Positions 1 through 12,469 of a DNA stretch of 64,000 nucleotides are shown in pieces. The stretch is from the NCBI GenBank assembly GCA_036872755.1, contig JAVHNS010000002.1, positions 2,728,001 to 2,792,000 on the forward strand, written 5' to 3'. Made by a program: the position numbers and the translations under genes. A model generated the notes under the pieces. That model did no database searches. It had not been told where the DNA came from and saw only the letters and a list, made by a program, of their open reading frames with translations. The stretch is from Orbilia blumenaviensis. Its lineage: Eukaryota; Ascomycota; Orbiliomycetes; Orbiliales; Orbiliaceae. Numbering within the stretch: the stretch's first letter is position 1; every line of letters starts with the position of its first letter.

Positions 1-2755
1 GAAAATTTTAGGGGCTCGAAAGCGAAGTGGGAAAAAATTCTATTGTGGGTGTGCAGCCGAAAAGGACGGACGGCGGTCAGCCCTCCGCAAAATCTATCAC
101 GTTACCGCAAATGTCCACAGATTGACTGCGGGTTTACCAATCTGTTGGGTTATGGGATCGGAAAACCTGGCAGGTGGCAGGTGGAAAGGCTCTCGTCGAA
201 ACGAGCTCTCAGATGAGAATTAGTACATATGCTGAAGAACGTGGAGAACAGCGAGACGACTGCCGATGAGAGATTAGAATCGATTTCGAGTTGGGAGGGG
301 AAAAAAGGGAGCCCTCGCGACTGTCGTGGGATGCGGAGTTCGTCTGGATATGAATCTCGAGACGAAGCGGTCGAGCTACTAAAAGTCTTGTCGACTGGAG
401 AGCCCCTATTCGCGCCCTCTCATTGGGAGAAAGACCAGCGGATGCTTGGGGTCCAACCGAGAGTGACGATGTTCCCTAGCCGGGCGCCTATGCATGCAGC
501 GGAGTGGAGTCGCCAACTGCAACTTGGATAGTTTTCCGTGGTGAGGTGCATGCAGGAATTGATGAATTCAATTCATCAATTGATCTGTGCAATAGATCCA
601 TCGTCTCGATTTAAATTTATGGTAAACTGCATGTACTGTACTGGACGCGCACGGAATGCATCTAGGATCGTAGTTTGCATGCACACGAAGCCTCTGTGTC
701 CACAGAAGCCTAGGAGGGGCTATTCTAAGTTTAGACATTGAGAATGCTGAATTCAATCCCTTGATATTAAGCTGGCTTGATTCAAGATCGAAGGCTTAAG
801 GTGGAGATTGCAAATGCAATAGTCTATAGCTAGTCGGTCACAAATAGTGCTCGAAAGAGGTACAGCTTGTGAGATCGCGGGTGGTTTTTTTGGGGAGGCT
901 TTTGGCTATGACCCCTCCTTGCAGAATCTAGATCTTATCAACCAACCCCCTTATCGATATCGATATACTGCCCGCTCTCGGTTCAAATTAGGATAAAGTT
1001 GCGCGAGACTTTCAGATTAACATCCCAATCTGTGGATATTCAGATTTTGTCGCCTTCGTTTAGCCGACGGCTCCAGATGTATTATGTCGTCTTTTTGCCC
1101 AGGATTCGATCGGATTTGAGTCTAAAAATATATATTCAAACCCCCAGTCTCAATGTAACCGTCGACGTATCTTCGAGTCCGAGAAGTGCTTCAAAATACC
1201 CCGACTCGATATATATCACCATGGACTCCATATGCCCCTATTCAATCGCCAAGTGTCCCGGCGTCAGTATCGACAAATCTTCTAAATTTGGTACCCTTTT
1301 TTGGAAGTATCCGAAACAGGCGACTCCCAATCGCGCCTTCCTAACTATCAACGAAAGTTTATTTTTCAAGCCATAACGCCTAAGCGCACGAGAGGCGCTC
1401 GAACTCAATGTACGATTGCAGAACCAAAGGTTTGAAATTTAGTACCCGAGACGGCCCTCTCTGATTTGCGATACACCACTAAGGTTTGATATTCGGGACC
1501 CCGCACGACCTTCTGTATGCACGTACGTATGTAAGAACGGGTACGCATGTCTAACAGCTGCCTCTTAAAACGTGCTGCAATTCACATCACAGCGCATGGC
1601 CATGCACCACGCGATTCGCCGGTCCTATATTTTATCAGCCTAATAGAAGGATTTCTTCCCCCGACTCGTGCCATAAGATCTTCTCGACTTGTGTGGAGCC
1701 GTGGAGCCTGCTGTCTGGTCTGACGCTCTACAAGCTATTCTTAATCCGGGTTGCAAGAGAATCTAATCCACCCGTATCGAATCACAATCATATGACCAAG
1801 ACATTCCGAGTCGAAACCCCAACACACATTTGCCTCCCTCTCATAAGCCTCATTTCCTGTGCTGGCGAATAAATAGTAGATTCTGCGGTCCTAGAAAAAA
1901 TACAATTTATGAGCAATGAACTATATACAACAGTGCTGTAGTTTGTATAGACTAGTTGATCGAGACGATATCGATATCGGTAGCAGAAGTTCATGGATGC
2001 CATGGCCTCAACCACCAATTCGAAAGTAACCCAGATTGTCCGCATTTGCATAATATATTTGGGGGGGTTCTTGTTCTAAACGTTTTTATGTAATTCTCTA
2101 TGATAAAACCAAAGTGAATTGACGCCACGAGACCAACGGAGGCCATTTTGTCGTCGCAATGTGATAGTTTTTGGTTCCCATTTGTCGTAGTAGCCGACTC
2201 GCTTTTGGTGATATTCGCTTTTCACGTCGAAGGGTGTATTGGTATGTATACGTATAGGATATTACAGCGATGTCTGGGATTCGAATGAACAAGTCGGGAT
2301 ATCTCGCTTCCCATTGCTCGTTGAAGGATTCTGCAGGCAGATATATACGCCTCCCCACTGATCCAACCGATAATTTACCGCCATTTCGATTGGTGAAATC
2401 CTCCAAAGGACAGGAAATGCTAGGAAACTTCCCATTTGCAGTTTACCAGACACCTCAAAGGATGCCAATGACGGCACAGCGCCAACCCCTGGTCCCTACC
2501 CCAGAAAAAAAAATAATTGAGCCGTCTGAGCCAAGCCTGTCACAAGCTGCCTTCCTCGGACATTGAGAAAGCTTAACATTCTCGAAGCTGGCATCTGATC
2601 ATGCATGAGCGAACGAGAGAAATAGTCGCTTCGGCCGTAGATTCCCGAAGCGGTATTACGCTCGAAAGGAGATCCACTTTTGCTTCCAGATTATTGGATT
2701 CGCGATTCAGAATATGCATATGCCAGTTCGCTATGCCTCCACATTTAATGAATCG

Positions 2756-2786
<31 letters not shown>

Positions 2787-4873
2787 GAAGAGAATTTGGG
2801 GAAAGCATTCGCGCTAGGTAGAAGGTCCCGAGTTTTCGAGAATGAGTTTCCAGTTTCCCGTTTCCTGTTGAAGCTCCAGCTAGCTCCCATGATATCGACA
2901 GTTTCGCAGTTAGGTGAAGCAGCTAACGGTAGTTTGGGTCTGGAGGACTGTCTACCGAATGCGGTCGATGATATCAATGCTTGTTTTCATTTTTTATTAA
3001 CTAGTTAATATTTTCAAGCCGCACTTGAATCTTTCGGGTGGCATCTCCGAGTGACTATACGGTAGATAAGTGGGTACATACTCAGTCAGCAGCCAAAGAC
3101 TAAGCGTCCTCTGTTGCCTTGAGAACAATCAACCATGATCTTTAATTTTACGAAATGCAGGTTTTTCTCTCGGGACCCTCGACGGATACGAGCTGGCCCG
3201 GGCATCCGCTACAAGCAAGCATGAGATTATTCTTTACAACCGCGCCCGGGTTACATTACATTTGGGCGCAAGTGGTCCCGTGCTAGCCAGTGATTTCCAA
3301 TCGAAAGCTTCTGACTCGACCAGACTAAAAAAAAAAAAAAAAGTGTTTAGGACAAGCAAGCAAGACAAGACAAGACAACGACTAGTTTCCCTTGATACCT
3401 TGGGCCTGGATGCGGGTGGTGGATATTGATGGCGCTCCATGGTTTTAGAAGCATTAGTTGTCTCAGAGAAAGTGCAGCGGAGGTGCTGTCAGTGGCTCAA
3501 GCTCCTGCTCGATATGGACGTTGCATGTCAAAAGGATGTTAAGTGGGTATTGGTATGTAGCAGCCGTCAAAACTGGCTGAGAGTTCTGGGCAGGGAGGTT
3601 GCGCAACGCGACAGCCTGCAGCCCGGCCAGATGTAACACACCCCGCAAAATTCTGCTTCCTGTTTTTTCCTTCTCTGTTCTGCTCGATCCGACGACATGT
3701 CCAACACTTGCTTCTAGTATATGCATGGCTGTGGGGATGAGACAACATAATCAACGTCTTATGCTTGACTAGGGTTCATCAGGAACTTCGAAATCCTGCA
3801 CCGATAGTAAAGCTATAGTATAGGTCAGTACTGGTGTAACTTGTCATCCGCGTGCTTGTGTCCATGAATTGATTAAATCGATATCCACACGCCCAGTACT
3901 GATTTTCACTGTACAAGGAGAATGGCCAGGAAGTTCGAAGATAAATTCGAATGCTCGAAACTGGCGATCGTGATCCCATCCCAATTCAATTCAATCCAGT
4001 AATATGCAGTCAAGAAGATCCTAATCCTGGTTCCAAACGCTGGTAAATTGAGCTTAGTCTCGAAACTTTTTCGAAGGCACCTTCGAAACCGGGAACAGCG
4101 TCGACATGTGAAGCCGAAGCCTGCCTCTTTTTAGACGAACCCCGGACGACCCACCTTCTCCAGATCGCCTGCAAGAACTCATCCCACCCCCGGACTGTTT
4201 CTCCAAGCTAAGAATCATGCCGTTCGAAGGCTCGTTCTTTTTTGCCTTCATCGCCAATTTTTGGCTTTAGTTTTTGTTCCCATGCAGGAACATGAACTGA
4301 GGTTTTATTCCAGGATTTACTAGCGTATACTGGGGGGGACTCTTCTGCTTTCCCAGACATTCGGTGCATTCCTTTTGCCAGCCTCTTCTTGACATATCCG
4401 CCTACGACGCACCTGCCAGAAGTGCTCCCCTCCTAGCCAAAACTATCTTTAGTTGACGATCGCTAGGGGTGGAAGCAGGATGGGCTTATCGGTATGTGCC
4501 CACTATATTGCGGCCCATGCTTTTTCTCTCTCGTTCATACAAGCATGGCCCAATTTTACACCAGCCAACTTTTGTCAGACAGGCGTCAATGTGATGTATG
4601 CATGTCCACTCTTAACCTTCTGGTTGCAGGGGAAATGAAAAAACTGCCCGAGGTAGGATCTAATACGATAATTGTTGGCGAGAAGACATAAAAGGGCTAC
4701 CCAAGTCCCAATCTCGATACACTTATTCTTTTTCTCTCACCCATCAGTCACACAGTCGTTAATCATCTCGAGTGGTAAATAGCACACATTCGCTTTGTAA
4801 TATCCAACAAGCATCCAATACTTCGACATTCTTTTTTAAGTTTTTATATAATTCTTAATACTACAAAGCCAAA
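1..4873. other. Gene-free left flank
   Basis: I see no supportable gene here. Open frames are short, overlap on both strands and lack family motifs. The block holds simple sequence: a GAA/TTC run near 2765-2791 and an A16 run at 3327-3342. The last ~200 bases act as the promoter and leader of the CFEM gene. Confidence 0.5.
4688..4695 (+). promoter_or_regulatory. TATA-like box of the CFEM gene
   Basis: ATAAAAGG lies about 180 bases upstream of the CFEM start codon and is followed by a pyrimidine-rich leader (TCTTTTTCTCTCACCC), a usual fungal core-promoter arrangement. Inferred from motif and position only. Confidence 0.4.
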
Positions 4874-5565
4874 ATGAAGTTCTCCGCCGTCGCCCTCGCT
4901 ACCTTTGTGGCCGTTGTCTCCGCCCAGGGAATCGCTGATATCCCAGCCTGCGCCCAAACCTGCCTCCTCCCAGCCCTCCAGGCCACCGGCTGCAGCTTGA
5001 CTGATTTCAAGTGCTCTTGCTCCAACAAGAAGTTCGTCTCTGACTCCACCGACTGCATTGAGAAGTCCTGTGAGGCAGCAGATATTGCTAGTAAGTAACC
5101 TGCAATCATCGATTTATGAGAAAAGTATATTTCAAGATTATTTATCTAACATGTATATCAACAGAGGCTGCTAAGGCTACCTACGAACTTTGCAAGTCCG
5201 CCGGTGTCGAGATCGAGACCAGGGCCCCACCAGCTGCCACCACCGCTGCTCCATCCAGCACTGCTGCCCCAGAGCCAACCACCGCTGAGCCAGAGCCATC
5301 CACCTCTGAGGAGCCAGAGCCATCCTCCAGCGCTGGCCCAACCTACGGCGAGCCTGAATCCACCACCAAGGCCCCTGAGCCATCCACCACTGCCCCAGCC
5401 CCATCCAGCTATGCCCCAGCCCCAACCACCATTGTCTCCACCACCGCTGCTGGTAACGCTACCACCACCCAGCCACCACCACCACCAAGCACTGGTGCCG
5501 CTGTTGCCCTCGCTGGCAACGTTGTCCTTGCCCTCGGTGGTGCCGTCGCTGCTTTCTTCTTGTAA
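4874..5565 (+). CDS. CFEM-domain GPI-anchored cell-wall protein
   Basis: Two exons, 4874-5090 and 5165-5565, give 205 aa. The 74-nt intron has a GTAAGT donor, a CTAAC branch and a CAG acceptor. Residues 1-18 form a signal peptide (MKFSAVALATFVAVVSA). A CFEM domain follows with all eight cysteines in order, ending in YELC just after the intron. The Asp in LTDFKCSC sits where CFEM haem-binding proteins carry the axial iron-ligand Asp. Residues ~95-180 are a Pro/Thr/Ser/Glu stalk with PEP-S/T repeats, and a hydrophobic C-terminus (about 183-205) looks like a GPI attachment signal. CFEM proteins sit in fungal walls or membranes and serve in haem-iron uptake, surface structure or host interaction. 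Which of these applies cannot be told from sequence. Confidence 0.93.
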
Positions 5566-6895
5566 GTTAGCTAAGCTGGCGGGGGTGGTGTATTGGTGAG
5601 GATGTGATAGTATTTGGGGGATAGATAGCGAGAGCTTCTTCTCTCAAAGCATATTTAATCCGATCCGAAGGGTTTTAGCGATGGAGGTTGCTTTCGCCAT
5701 GAGAGACTTGCCAAAAACACTCTCATAACTTCATGTATAATAATTCATAATTTCCTAATTATACTTCTACCTTATCTTCCAACATGTCTCGACGAAGGAA
5801 CATGCTTAATGTTAATGGATCATCATACAAAGAGCGCTCTATTGAACATAAACATATATAAATATTCAGCAAGTGGCGCTATGGACGATTATGACAAAAG
5901 TAAGGTAGGTAATTGGAGGTGTTGTAGGTAGTAAGTATTCATATGATTGGTATTTTGACGTTTAGAATAAGGTTTTGAGGCACAATGACATCAGTTACCG
6001 TTATTTGTGCAGCCCTCACTTCACGGGATGCCAATACTCGGGACCCAAACAATACTTTTATGAATCTGTGAGGCTGGATCCGGACACCCGTGAAATCTAA
6101 CTCGTCGAAACTACAAACAGCATTTTGGTTGACCAATCACTAGCAAAATAGGCGATACTGGCAACCAAACTTAGCAACGCATAAATTGTTGTATTTTGGG
6201 GGCCCTGGTTGATTATTCCCGACGGAAGTTGCCTATTCTCGAATTCCGAATAAGCCACTCGCAAAAAGGACCCTTCTAGGCAATAACACAGGAATAATAA
6301 ATGATATAATAAAAATATATTATCTTGGCCACTCTTGTAAGAGTTGTAAGAGGTCATATGTCCCCATGTATGTACCCAGGTACATACGTACCCCCATGTA
6401 CTTGCTACCCTCCACGGATTCGCCGGTGGCAAATCCGTGGCTTGCATATATCGCTCAAGTCGCTTGGCCCAATGGCAACCCGTAGCCGTGCAAGAATGTA
6501 AATGCAGGTAGAGTGTACTTGCAGCGGGCTCTATAAGGCTGTGGTTTTATCCGCGGAGGAATTCGACCAGGTACGGTATATGGCTATGGGAGATGTTTAT
6601 TCTTTCGAAAGGTCGATTTGCAATTGTTATTGATTTCAGCTGAATTAGGTCTTTTCCTAACCGAAGTCAAGAATGCAACTAGCTGGGTCTATAGCTGGTG
6701 CCGAGGCTAGGATACAGTTGACTATGGTGCTAGAATGTTCGTCCGTACCTACACTGCATAATCGCCTGTTGCCTTTCTTGATAATAAGAAGTCCAGTTCA
6801 AGAAAGAGACGAGACAACAATGCACCTCGCAACATCATTCCAACTTCGAAAAAAAGTACTCGGCTATCACATTTACTGTTGCCGAATCTCTGCCA

Positions 6896-6944
<49 letters not shown>

Positions 6945-7483
6945 CACACCTGTGATGATTATCGTTGGCTCTTTCTCAAGGAAGCTCCGTTAATGTTCCG
7001 TCATCATCTTTGTCACCGAAGCTCACCATCGGATCGAGAAGGTGTGCAGGAAAAAACAACGAAAAAGCTTCCGCCGATACACAAGTTCGCAAAGGAACAA
7101 TTATCAGCCGCGCTTCCGAAATGGGAATGTGCCTCCCCCAGGGATCTCGTATCCATGTGCTAGCCCCATGTTGAAGGGTGCCTCGCTTGGGTATAAAGTG
7201 TAATAAAATAGAATAGTGAATCGATCGTATCTCATGCCAGCAGCGAATTACATTATCAAGAAGAGGAAAAGAGGGTACGAGACATAGATTTAGATCCGAG
7301 ACAAATGTAACAAGCTACTAGCTACATGTATTTAGCTTAGCTATAAACGAAAATCCAACGCCTGATGTAAAAATAGAATAAAATTATCATTGAACTTTAA
7401 AATTGTACTAGTAAATGTTATGGTTGGTAAAAAGTGAAAAAGACCTTCCGAAAGTATGGGGGAAATCCAACAAATTCCGATCA
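5566..7483. other. Intergenic region between CFEM and Kelch genes
   Basis: Contains the 3' flanks of the CFEM gene and of the Kelch gene, which converge here. No gene is supportable. The frames around 6700-7000 are artefacts of a 44-base poly(A) run (6899-6942). Confidence 0.6.
6899..6942 (+). repeat. Poly(A) tract, 44 nt
   Basis: An uninterrupted run of 44 A residues, the longest homopolymer in the window. No flanking target-site duplication or retroposed gene was recognised beside it. Confidence 0.95.
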
Positions 7484-10400
7484 TCAGTTTGTATTCGTTG
7501 TTGTCGTCGTAGTCGGGGCAGGTGGAGGCGCCGGGACAGATTCCTCGGTCATATTGCTCGTAGGTTCTGCGCTAGTGGCAGCAGTTCGTTCCTGCGTCGC
7601 GGTTGCTGGGGGCGTGACACCGGCAGGAGTTGCAGTTGGGGCTACTGTGGTTGGAGGGGTTAGGTTGGCGCTAGTAGCCTGTGCTGTCGAGGGAGCAACA
7701 GACGGGATCGCTGCTGTTGTGTCGCTCCTGCTTAACCCTGTGTTTGTTCTCGAGAGTGTTCTGATGCTAAAGTTGCTGAGTTTCCGGGCTACAGCGCCAC
7801 CCCGGAGACTCTGTTTCCTCCACCAACTGAACTCGGCGGGTGTGATTGGTGTCTCACCAGGATTACCTGCGATCTCGGGGTCTGGAGTCAATGGGGAAAC
7901 GCCACCTGGAAGATTGTCGATAGGGCTTGTGGCTTCGGAGAATACTGAGCGACGAGTCCTTTGGCTGGCGTTGCGGGAAGCTGCAGATATAGGATCAGAG
8001 CATTCAGTGGCAGGTGTAGGGACGATAGAAAATGCATCATTGGCTCGGTTTTCATCAATAACTCCAAGTTTGGGATAATCGCCAGCACCAGCATCAAGTT
8101 CCACGGGACCTTTGGGTTCGGCTGGAGATAAGAAGCGTAAGTTTTGGTGTGTAACTAGGGATTAAAGCTTGCGCGACTAGTAATTCAGACATACCTGGTA
8201 ATTCGAAAATTATCTGTGGATTGCCAGAGTATGGATCTCCAGTGGCGTACGCAGGTGCGATCGTTGACATGCTGCCATAGCTGCCATATCCTTGCTGGGC
8301 ATCGGCTGGGTATTGAGGGTATGCTGCACCTTTGGCGTCCTTCTCTTGGTTTTGGAATTGCTCGTTTCCTGCATCCTTTGCCGCTTGTCTTTGTTTCCTG
8401 CGCCTGATGCAGAAGAAGGCAATGCAGCCTCCTACGATAGCAAGAACGACGACAATGCAGACCGCTACAACCGGATAAACGAACTTGGGCGTCTCTGATT
8501 TGGTCTGGATTATGCTGACGGTTGGTGTACTATTAGCAGGCTCTGATGGGTATGGGTAAAACGTGGCCGCTCGTTGAGGAGGTAATTCGGTCATAAAAAT
8601 TGCCTCGAGTGTTGGAGCCGCCCATCTCGAAGCCGTCTTGGTGGCGGAACCATTCTCACTAAATTATTCAATAAGTTTTGGGATACTAAAAAAAAGGATG
8701 TATGTATAGGACTTACTCTCCGCCAACAACATCCCTGAGACGCTGTGGGACCTTGTATTCCTCATAGGCTGATGGGTCGTATGAATTCATGAATTCAAGC
8801 TTATTTAAGTTGAGAACACGAACAATGTCAAGGCACCTGTTCGCAGTTGGCGGCGGTGCGCCTCCGACAATGAACATCTGGTCTGGGAGCGGCTTGACAC
8901 ATTTGTGACCTTTTCGCGCGGTTGATGGCGATCCGTCCAAGACTTTGGTCCATTCAAAAGCCGGAATGGAAAGAACGTAGACATCATCATAATATGGGAT
9001 AGGGCGAACAAGTGAATCCCCAGGGTAGCCTCCATAGATATAGATATGGTGGGATTTCCCATCTTGGGAGGTGGCTACCGTCGCGCAGAACTGTGCAAGG
9101 CTGGTTGGGGGGATGTCGCCAGTCGTATTCTGGACGTACCACCTCTCTTCGTTGATATCATATACATCAACGGCCTGAAGGAAGCTTGGGCCGGTTACGA
9201 CTGAGCGATTTACAGCGGCCTCATAGGCCGACTGACTCTCGTCCAGGCCCCGGCCCTGCCATTCGGCATGTGTAACACCCCCAATGACAATGAGGGCGCC
9301 AAGTTTTCCGGCTGGGACATATACCATCTCTGCATCCAATCGTGGACGGGCCGGGCGATCCAGGGTTCTATTCGTCCATTCTGTTCGGACCTGATCCGTC
9401 AGGTCGGCAGTTATCAACTGCGAAGATGTGACATTGGCACGGTACTGCGTGCGGACAGTACCAGGCCCACGGATTTCACCCCAATCTTCATTCTATATTT
9501 GAAAATCTATTAGTAATTCGGTCTAACAAGCCTTCAGCCTCGTAAGGAAAAGAAGGAGGAAAGGAAAGAGCGCATACCCTCGCCCCAGCAAAGTAGTAAG
9601 ACGTGTTTAGTTCTCTGACATTAACACCAGCGCCACCGGCGACATAGCGATTGACACCATTCGAGAGAACAGGTCCGATCTGCCAGCCTTGCTTCCAACT
9701 TCGTTCTGGTCCCTGCTTGTACACGTCGTAGACCTGGATGTTGTCCGCCGCAGGAAATGATTGGATGGCATCCGTGTCAGCCAAAAGTCCACCGTACAGC
9801 CAAAAACTGTTATCATTCGCTGCCATAAACCCATTCTACGGTCAAACGGCAAGAGGCTGCGTCAGTCACCTGCACTCTAGAAGATATCAGAAAACTGAGA
9901 ATGTATAAATTAATACATACCGTGACCTGGGCAAACGGAGTATCCAAAGTCTGGAACGGCACATCTGTGATATTGAATGCAGTTCCCAAATTCAGGTAGT
10001 ACGAGGATGTTGGGATATTATCAACTGGGTAGATAAATTGGCAAGGATGCCAGCAAATTAGCACGGTGAATTGGCGAGAACAAACCTCTCGTGCGCGAGG
10101 TTCTCATGGTTTGTGACACAGCCGGATTGCAATGCATGAAAATGCGGACCCGCAGTACTGCAATATTAGTTTTTATATTTGGCAGCCGTCTGTGCCGCTG
10201 TCTGCGTTGCGGGTAAGATCTGCCCACCCAACCACCATTGAATCAAGGGGCGCCCCTCCTGCAGTGCACCATCTCGAGGAATCCTTTGCTTCAGAGGAAA
10301 CAAACTGAAATGAAATGAAATGGACGGAAAAAACAACCCGATCGCGGGGTAGGTTACGAGGTAGGTGCAGAGAGAGGAGCTTACATACCTTCTATTTGTG

Positions 10401-10704
10401 GGCTGCCAGAGCTTGAGATGTTAGCGCGCCTTAGCCTCCCACCGTTGACATAAAGTTGATCTCGAATGATTGCGCCTGTGTTTTGTTTGCTGACGGTCAG
10501 GACCCTGAGAAAATAAGTTGTGCTGATAAGATATCATCCGGACTAACTTGATGGTAATTCCCAGGAGCACATCGCCCTGATGCCAGTTTCACGCCGTTCC
10601 AACGGCCCACTTTCGCGCCTGCTGATTCCCGTTCCTGTCGTTGAAATTGCAAATGCATGGCCTAAAGCGGGCAGAGCCGCGACGACGAACTTCCGCCGAA
10701 CCAT
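7484..10704 (-). CDS. Kelch-repeat protein with signal peptide and single transmembrane segment
   Basis: Seven exons on the minus strand: 10704-10548, 10475-10389, 10024-9921, 9835-9578, 9492-8717, 8658-8195 and 8121-7484, giving 827 aa. All junctions keep frame. The start gives a signal peptide (MVRRKFVVAALPALGHAFA). A beta-propeller-type ectodomain follows with Kelch hallmarks: DQLYVNGG near residue 60, FWLYGGL, AGGAGV, ALIVIGG, HIYIYGGYPG and MFIVGGAPPP. About residues 521-545 form one membrane span (FVYPVVAVCIVVVLAIVGG) followed by a basic stop-transfer CIRRRKQRQ, then a Gln/Tyr/Pro-rich and Thr-rich cytosolic tail. This architecture is common in Pezizomycotina; the function is not established, and a surface receptor or cell-end adhesion role is only inference. 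Intron 2 (10025-10388) is unusually long at 364 nt. Confidence 0.9.
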
Positions 10705-12469
10705 ATTGATCTAAACTTTGTCGAGCGAGTCGTGGTGAAGAGATTCGAATCTGATCTTTTTGGTCTGATGGTTCCCTGAAAGGCTGATATTATAAAGCTC
10801 GTGGAGAGCGCACTAAACCGCTTGGGCTGAGTCTCGGGTGGGTCCAACGGCTGCGCTGAGGGCCCAGGTGCGAACTCGCATTCTCCAAAATCAAGGGCAC
10901 CTATCCGTTACTGCATTGGCTAGTTCTTACTTAAGTTGACATGCACATGCGAACAAGAAAAGGAATAGAACGAAAAAGTAACCCGGGAATCGTTTGGCCT
11001 TCGTTAGGAGAAAAAGAATAAAAATAACTAAAAGCTTCCCACCTGCTTTGATAGCTCGATGGCAAAGTAAGGGCGGGTCTACTTAAATTGGTGAAAAGGC
11101 ATCGATCGGGGCATCGACCAATGCAAGTTAGAAACGTATACGACGGGTTTTCTATCGTGCCATGCGGGCAATGCACCCAAGACCTCCTCAACTGCAGCCT
11201 GCATAGGGTCGCTTATCCGTCGAGCTACGCAGTTCATCCGGGTGTTACACTCGAGATGGAGAGACTTTGGCTGTCTCTGGCATTTCCCGCGAGGTACCAG
11301 TTACCTTTCCGTCAACTTTGCCGACAAACCGTACTGACAGGGATTTTTATTCTGGGTGACAGGAGACCGCCTTCAAAGGCTTGTTCATGGACTGGGCGAC
11401 AGTTTCTCATTCCACCCCACCCTTTCGAAGTCAGGCTGGAATGCACGGTGCGAAAAAGGAACAGAGATCACAAACAATTGACCATAACAAGGCCAGCCTG
11501 CTCGCGCTCGCCTTTTGGGTCCGGAGGGAGATGGGCCACCTTTTGGGGGCCTACTGTCTGAGAACTTATTATAGCTCCCCACAGTAAGCTAATGATTGAT
11601 TGATCATGCTGCTCTTTGGTCCCCCCCTCCTCGAGCTCGAATTCGCCATTCCCGGTGGTACGAAAGCATATTTGCGTCTGACGAAGGAAAACAAACCCAG
11701 TTTCCCGCTGCTGCTGTGAACAACATCAACCATGGATGGTATTTTTATCATCTTTGAATCTGGCACGATATTGATATCGTCGAAGCGATGATAGACAGGA
11801 CCAACTGATTCCATTTTCAAGTGGCTGGGTGGTGTTCTCGCTTGGAAGCCCTACTTGAACAAAGAGACGGCTGAAGGGTGCTAGCGGGAAAAGGTTGGCA
11901 CAGCCCTGAACATGCCGGCCAATAAGGGCTGCAGTGACAGTCTATCCAGCATAAACCATCGTCTTCTTCCAAAGATGGCCACTCCATCCTCCAACGTGCC
12001 CAGATTGCAAGAAGTAACCCCAAGGTTGCAAAATGAGTAATACAGTATTTGAATATATTCGCACTGCTCAGCCGGGGCACCTTGCGAGAAAGAAATTTTC
12101 CCGCCCTTCCTTGCATGTTGCTTACTGCCGGTTCTGCAGGCCAACTCTACAATATCTTGGAATTTGCATGCTAAATGCGCACCCTTGACCTGACTGACCT
12201 GACTAAGGGTGGAGACAGCTCTTGTCAATGAGAGTAGTAGATAACCCGTCGCACCGCCAGTTCTTTCTAGCCTGATTTGCTTCTGGTTTTCTTTGGTACG
12301 CCTCACCAGCCCTCACTGGAGACAATTCTATCTGAAGGGACGCTTTTGAACTTCAGATGGTTTGAAGTCGGTCCTCTTGGATCCCTTCTGTCATTCGCTT
12401 TTTTTATACACGCAAAAGCTGTCGCTCGCTGTTCCCGAGTAGGCCTTCAGGCCTCTATCCGCTTACAAC
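10705..12469. other. Divergent intergenic region (Kelch / wall glycoprotein)
   Basis: About 1.8 kb between the divergent starts of the Kelch gene and the repeat-rich glycoprotein, so it probably holds both promoters. No gene is supportable. A TTTTTTTATAC stretch near 12397-12407, about 65 bases before the glycoprotein ATG, could be its TATA region. Confidence 0.45.

Noticed and set aside
229..531. 100-aa frame with ATG near the left edge
   Set aside because: No recognisable domain, no supporting splice sites or neighbours; could be chance.
999..1376. 125-aa open frame
   Set aside because: Starts at a TTG codon, lacks an early ATG and has no recognisable motif.
2573..3008. Overlapping 134-135-aa frames on both strands
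   Set aside because: They depend on a GAA/TTC microsatellite and show no family similarity or consistent splice structure.
6673..7163. Frames encoding poly-Lys or poly-Phe segments
   Set aside because: Produced by the 44-base poly(A) tract.
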